A stretch of 64,000 bases of DNA. It comes from a virus. The DNA is taken from the IMG/VR virus record IMGVR_UViG_3300032291_003663, positions 1 through 64,000 of that record. The stretch is one strand, 5' to 3'. This document shows, in pieces, positions 61,461 through 64,000 of the stretch. Below the pieces are notes generated by a model, which saw nothing but the letters and a program-made list of their open reading frames with translations, was not told where the DNA came from and did no database searches. A program made the position numbers and the translations under genes. Every line of letters starts with the position of its first letter. The first letter of the stretch is position 1.

Positions 61461-61653
61461 AAACACAACGGTACCTCATGTCGGGGACACAATTGAACTA
61501 CCTGACGAATCGCTACGTAAAGTAATTAGAGTAGACGATAACGGACTAATTTGGTACGGATTGCCATATGGGGTAGGACAAACGATAACGAGCAGTATTG
61601 TACGGGTGATTAGAATAAATGGAAATAATATGATAACGAATAACCCAGCATAA
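61447..61653 (+). CDS. hypothetical small protein
   Basis: 68 residues from ATG 61447, overlapping the previous gene; two TTG codons just upstream are less likely starts. Beta-rich (VGDTIELPDESLRKVIRVDD), resembling a small SH3-like barrel. Function unknown. Confidence 0.5.
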   Translation: MTKIKNTTVPHVGDTIELPDESLRKVIRVDDNGLIWYGLPYGVGQTITSSIVRVIRINGNNMITNNPA

Positions 61654-61827
61654 ATGAATTTTTTTCTCACGCGTTTTTTTGTTACGGCGATAAAAGCAAA
61701 CAGAAACATAACGTTACATAGAAGTGATAACACGGGTAAACGTGTGACGACGAACAGTGATGAACGGGTAGACGGAAAAACGGGTAAACGGGTAGATAAT
61801 AGGCTGGATATGTTACGTAAAGAATAA
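61654..61827 (+). CDS. possible small basic protein with GKRV repeats
   Basis: 57 residues starting directly after the preceding stop (TAAATG). NTGKRVTTNSDERVDGKTGKR-type repeats are encoded by near-identical DNA copies of ACGGGTAAACG (61732-61742, 61790-61800). Codon use is richer in CG than in the neighbours. It may be a real gene or a repeat region with a chance frame. Confidence 0.35.
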   Translation: MNFFLTRFFVTAIKANRNITLHRSDNTGKRVTTNSDERVDGKTGKRVDNRLDMLRKE

Positions 61828-62231
61828 CGTAAATACCGTGTGTTTTTTGTTTCGACAACGTACACATACGGCGAGAGGTAATTAAAATTTGCGCGCTAAT
61901 ATTAACGATTATGCGCGTTTTTTTGTCGTATGGGTGTAGAGTAAAGTGGGTAAAACAAGATATAAGTATATCAAAACATAGGCATATCGGTATTTTTTTA
62001 TGTGTGGATATGTAATGGTATGTGGAACGCTTTGAGGGTATGGGTATTGTGATATTATGTTGTGATGCAAATATTCAACCCAACACTACTAAAACACTTC
62101 GAACATTTTTGTATATACAACGTTTCATTTTTTGTTTGTTGCTTTTTTGTTGTATTCATTTGGAACCGTAGTTTTGTTTTCGTTTTTTATCGTCCGATTA
62201 TATATTTTTTTTTGTTTTAATTATAAACAAA
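61828..62231. other. 404-base noncoding region, GT- and T-rich
   Basis: No supported gene. After the terminator at 61891-61924 comes a GT-rich stretch with repeated TATGGG/TATGTG words (about 61928-62060), then long T-runs (62125-62215). Such asymmetry between early genes could mark a replication origin or a transcription-free spacer; no iterons were confirmed. Confidence 0.4.
61891..61924 (+). terminator. intrinsic terminator
   Basis: CGCGC+TAAT (61892-61900) pairs with ATTA+GCGCG (61908-61917, one bulged T), followed by seven T. Confidence 0.75.
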
Positions 62232-62262
62232 ATTGGAACCCGAAAAAAACGTCGTATATTTA
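62232..62262 (+). promoter_or_regulatory. promoter of the AT-hook gene
   Basis: ATTG 62232-62235, GAACCC, 19-base spacer, TATATTTA 62255-62262, 49 bases before the start codon. Confidence 0.65.
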
Positions 62263-62310
62263 ATTGTTAATTTGATTTGATAATATAAATTTTTAAAAAC
62301 AAAAAAGGTT

Positions 62311-62577
62311 ATGGAAACAATGATTCAAGCAACAGCAGAAACAAAGCAAAGGGGACGTAAAGTAAACCCGAACAGTGTTCGTCAATTGAAATTTCAAATG
62401 AGAGAAACACTTGCAGAACAAGGATTAATGGTTCAACGGGGTAGAAAACCAAACGAAACGAGTGCACGTCAACAACGACTTGCAGTGTTTGCAGAACGAA
62501 TTGCAAACGGAGAAGTTGTTAAACGTGGACGTCCGAAGAAAGTAGCTATTGAAACAACTTTGTTCATAGCTGAATAG
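62311..62577 (+). CDS. AT-hook DNA-binding protein
   Basis: 88 residues with three hook-like cores: QRGRKVNP near 13, QRGRKPNE near 42 and KRGRPKK near 71-77, the last with the full GRP core. AT-hooks bind the minor groove of AT-rich DNA, which the phage genome is. It is a single-gene unit with a long leader, its own promoter and a terminator, so it may be strongly expressed early. Could organise phage DNA or silence host genes; inference. Confidence 0.75.
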   Translation: METMIQATAETKQRGRKVNPNSVRQLKFQMRETLAEQGLMVQRGRKPNETSARQQRLAVFAERIANGEVVKRGRPKKVAIETTLFIAE

Positions 62578-62598
62578 CTGATAATTAGGGGTTATTAG

Positions 62599-62632
62599 CG
62601 AGACCTGACTCAAATGAGTTGGGTCTTTTCTT
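62599..62632 (+). terminator. intrinsic terminator
   Basis: AGACC-T-GACTC pairs with GAGTT-G-GGTCT (62601-62611 and 62616-62626) around AAAT, followed by TTTTCTT. Confidence 0.85.
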
Positions 62633-62650
62633 GTCTAGGATGTATTTGGG

Positions 62651-62800
62651 GAACTCAATTCTTATAAGTATCTTTATACCAATTTTATTTGTGTCATAGA
62701 CATAAAGACGTCTTAAGCAGCCTACCTCTGATCTCTTCACCTGTTTCATTAGGCGCCTATCCAAATCGATAATGTAAACGTACGAACAAGAATTGGGTTT
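62651..62800. ncRNA. candidate structured RNA closed by a 13-bp stem
   Basis: GAACTCAATTCTT (62651-62663) pairs with AAGAATTGGGTTT (62788-62800) including G-U pairs. Inside are GTAT/ATAC (62668-62679) and GCCTA/TAGGC (62720-62724, 62750-62754). It lies between a terminator and a promoter, has no gene-like frame and is richer in GC than the flanks. Strand unknown. Confidence 0.4.
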
Positions 62801-62816
62801 ACAAACAAGTTCTCAA

Positions 62817-62847
62817 TTTGAAACCATGTTTTTATCACGTACATTTA
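62817..62847 (+). promoter_or_regulatory. Bacteroidetes-type promoter
   Basis: TTTG 62817-62820, AAACC, 19-base spacer, TACATTTA 62840-62847: an exact-spacing match. Confidence 0.7.
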
Positions 62848-62865
62848 TGTTATAAAAATTATAAT

Positions 62866-63051
62866 ATGGAAAATAAAACACCATTAAACCATAACGGCTA
62901 CATAGAAGTGATGGGAGACAAATTCGATTATGCTATGGTTTTACTAACAAATGCATGGTTTGAATGGAAAAATGGACCATTAACAGAAAGTAGTGATATT
63001 GAACTAGCAAAGGAAGACATAATAGATCATATTAGGACAATCATTTATTAA
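62866..63051 (+). CDS. hypothetical small protein
   Basis: 61 residues from ATG 62866; an earlier in-frame ATG (62818) lies in the promoter and is rejected. Acidic, with DYAMVLLTNAWFEWKNG in the middle. Function unknown. Confidence 0.55.
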   Translation: MENKTPLNHNGYIEVMGDKFDYAMVLLTNAWFEWKNGPLTESSDIELAKEDIIDHIRTIIY

Positions 63052-63093
63052 CCTAATTATGTTGTGTACATTTATGTTATAAAATTAAAAATT

Positions 63094-63249
63094 ATGTATA
63101 GTTTAAAATGCAGTTATTACACAAAGCAATTTTCATCAATTGATGAATTAGTTAACGATGTTATTGTTAGTGGGATGGATCCCAACTATGAAATTACATT
63201 TAACGGTGAAGGTATGGATGAAGAGGTAATTGATTATATCCAGTTCTGA
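63094..63249 (+). CDS. hypothetical small protein
   Basis: 51 residues from ATG 63094, after a promoter box TACATTTA at 63067-63074; the earlier ATG at 63064 would overlap that box. Function unknown. Confidence 0.5.
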   Translation: MYSLKCSYYTKQFSSIDELVNDVIVSGMDPNYEITFNGEGMDEEVIDYIQF

Positions 63250-63309
63250 TGGTGTTCATTTATTAACTCAGTTTTGTTATATACATTTATTTAAATAAAA
63301 TTATAAATT

Positions 63310-63540
63310 ATGAAAGTAACAGATTTAAAATCGAATTACAGTATTTTTGGAAACAAGGGTAATGTATGGAACAACACAGCTCACATTTACAAGTCAGGTG
63401 AAGGTATATTATGTGGCACACCGGCTCTAAGTAGTAATTGGGCTCGTATTGAAAATGTTGAACATATAGGATGTCCGACATGTTTAGAAAAGTATAAAAA
63501 GGAACAATTGACAGAAGTATTAGGTGCGGCATTTATTTAA
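63310..63540 (+). CDS. small cysteine-containing conserved protein
   Basis: 76 residues. NTAHIYKSGEGILCGTPALSS near 22-42 and HIGCPTCLEKYK near 52-63 resemble a small phage or plasmid family with a possible C...CxxC metal site. Promoter box TACATTTA at 63282-63289. Confidence 0.55.
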   Translation: MKVTDLKSNYSIFGNKGNVWNNTAHIYKSGEGILCGTPALSSNWARIENVEHIGCPTCLEKYKKEQLTEVLGAAFI

Positions 63541-63602
63541 GATGACATTCCGTTATTAACTCGATTTTATTATGTACATTTATTTAAACAAAAATTAAAT
63601 TT

Positions 63603-63866
63603 ATGAAAGTAAAAGAATTAATGGAACAACTAAGTACATTTGACCCGGAAACAGAGGTAATATGTTCGTATGTTGACCACACAGATTACACCTACAAGTT
63701 ACCAGTTGCTGCTCTTGTTTTAGACAGTCCGTATGATTCGAATGGTTATTCAGGTATTGATGGAACAGAAATTGATGAAGATGGTTATGATGACCATTGG
63801 GATGAAGAAGGTGAGTATATTGGACCTAATAAAGCATTGGTTATTGTATTGGACGGTGTAGAATAA
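63603..63866 (+). CDS. small acidic conserved protein, related to the 51684 gene
   Basis: 87 residues. MKVKELMEQLSTFDPETEVIC aligns with the start of the 51684 product; the second half is very acidic (GTEIDEDGYDDHWDEEGEY). Promoter box TACATTTA at 63575-63582. Confidence 0.6.
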   Translation: MKVKELMEQLSTFDPETEVICSYVDHTDYTYKLPVAALVLDSPYDSNGYSGIDGTEIDEDGYDDHWDEEGEYIGPNKALVIVLDGVE

Positions 63867-63874
63867 AAAAAATT

Positions 63875-63900
63875 GAAGCGTCTCAGAAATGAGGCGCTTC
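63875..63900 (+). terminator. intrinsic-type terminator hairpin
   Basis: GAAGCGTCTC (63875-63884) pairs with GAGGCGCTTC (63891-63900) around AGAAAT; only a short T-tract follows, while an A-run precedes, so it may act on both strands. Confidence 0.7.
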
Positions 63901-63901
63901 A

Positions 63902-63932
63902 TTTGTTAACCCAATTTCGATTTGTATATTTA
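63902..63932 (+). promoter_or_regulatory. Bacteroidetes-type promoter
   Basis: TTTG 63902-63905, 19 bases, TATATTTA 63925-63932; drives the gene cut by the window end. Confidence 0.65.
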
Positions 63933-63973
63933 CACTGTTAAAATAATTTATTAAAAATTAAAATTTAAAGTTT

Positions 63974-64000
63974 ATGACAAAAGAACAATTGTTAGAGAAA
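63974..64000 (+). CDS. start of a small protein gene, cut by the window end
   Basis: Nine codons (MTKEQLLEK) follow a good promoter. The start resembles that of the 59607 product (MTKQEALQL), so it may be another member of that family. Nothing more can be said. Confidence 0.4.

Noticed and set aside
61732-61806. Iteron array
   Set aside because: Only two good and one degenerate copies, and they can be explained by the repeated GKRV codons of a short frame; kept only as part of the origin hypothesis.
61476-61867. Minus-strand open frames of 129 and 61 codons
   Set aside because: They lie opposite the genes at 61447 and 61654, have no promoter or leader and owe their length to the base composition of the repeats.
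1-64000. Recoded stop codon (suppressor tRNA) use
   Set aside because: All long genes are complete with normal stops of all three types, and the only clear tRNA reads UUA.
1-64000. CRISPR array
   Set aside because: No regularly spaced direct repeats of suitable length were seen; repeated words are promoter blocks.

Overview
The window reads as part of the genome of a large tailed phage with a T4-type replisome that infects a Bacteroidetes (probably Flavobacteria-type) host. The replisome genes are a family B DNA polymerase, a sliding clamp, both clamp-loader subunits, and phage-encoded GroES and GroEL. The host assignment rests on three things seen here: promoters of the form TTTG-N19-TAnnTTTr (the Bacteroidetes sigma-ABfr consensus), A-rich leaders that lack Shine-Dalgarno sites, and signal peptides or lipoboxes ending in YSQ or SxC. 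The DNA is strongly AT-rich, coding is dense and uses the standard code, and all genes but one are on the plus strand. No virion structural genes were recognised, so this is the metabolic, replication and early-gene part of the genome.

Layout. 1-2950: the end of a queE-like gene, a methyltransferase, a glycosyltransferase-like gene and a HAD/nucleotidyltransferase fusion. 2950-7430: small membrane proteins and a lysis cassette with holin-like proteins, a GH19-type endolysin and a small lipoprotein. 7430-10650: folE, a phosphoribosyltransferase, iscU, iscA, queD and a dCTP deaminase/dUTPase-type gene. 10690-20020: first carbohydrate island, with a tandem GT60-like pair, a carbamoyltransferase and a 1033-residue four-domain protein. 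20047-28530: replication module with polymerase, clamp, GroES/GroEL, clamp loader and a PD-(D/E)XK nuclease with Fe-S-type cysteines. 28785-43277: second carbohydrate island, with many glycosyltransferases, an RfbH-type Fe-S dehydrase, a sugar reductase, a WbqC-like protein and a PhyH dioxygenase. 43280-46134: small unknown proteins. 46135-48110: an RNA region holding a phage tmRNA, a normal tRNA-Leu(UAA) and three oversized tRNA-like RNAs separated by densely structured linkers. 48144-56400: small enzymes (two metallophosphoesterases, a secreted nuclease, an HExxH protein, a DUF932-type protein) and many unknown proteins. 56400-64000: very small early-type genes, often with their own promoter, plus an AT-hook protein and a candidate structured RNA.

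How the parts fit. FolE, QueD and QueE make the 7-deazaguanine precursor used for DNA or tRNA modification. QueE, the RfbH-type dehydrase and the nuclease all look like iron-sulfur proteins, which gives a reason for the phage to carry IscU and IscA. The two sugar islands have enough enzymes to build and modify an unusual glycan, whose target (virion, DNA or host surface) cannot be read from the sequence. The tmRNA, tRNA and tRNA-like array point to phage control of translation. I consider the tRNA-like array (47243-48107) the best candidate for something undescribed.
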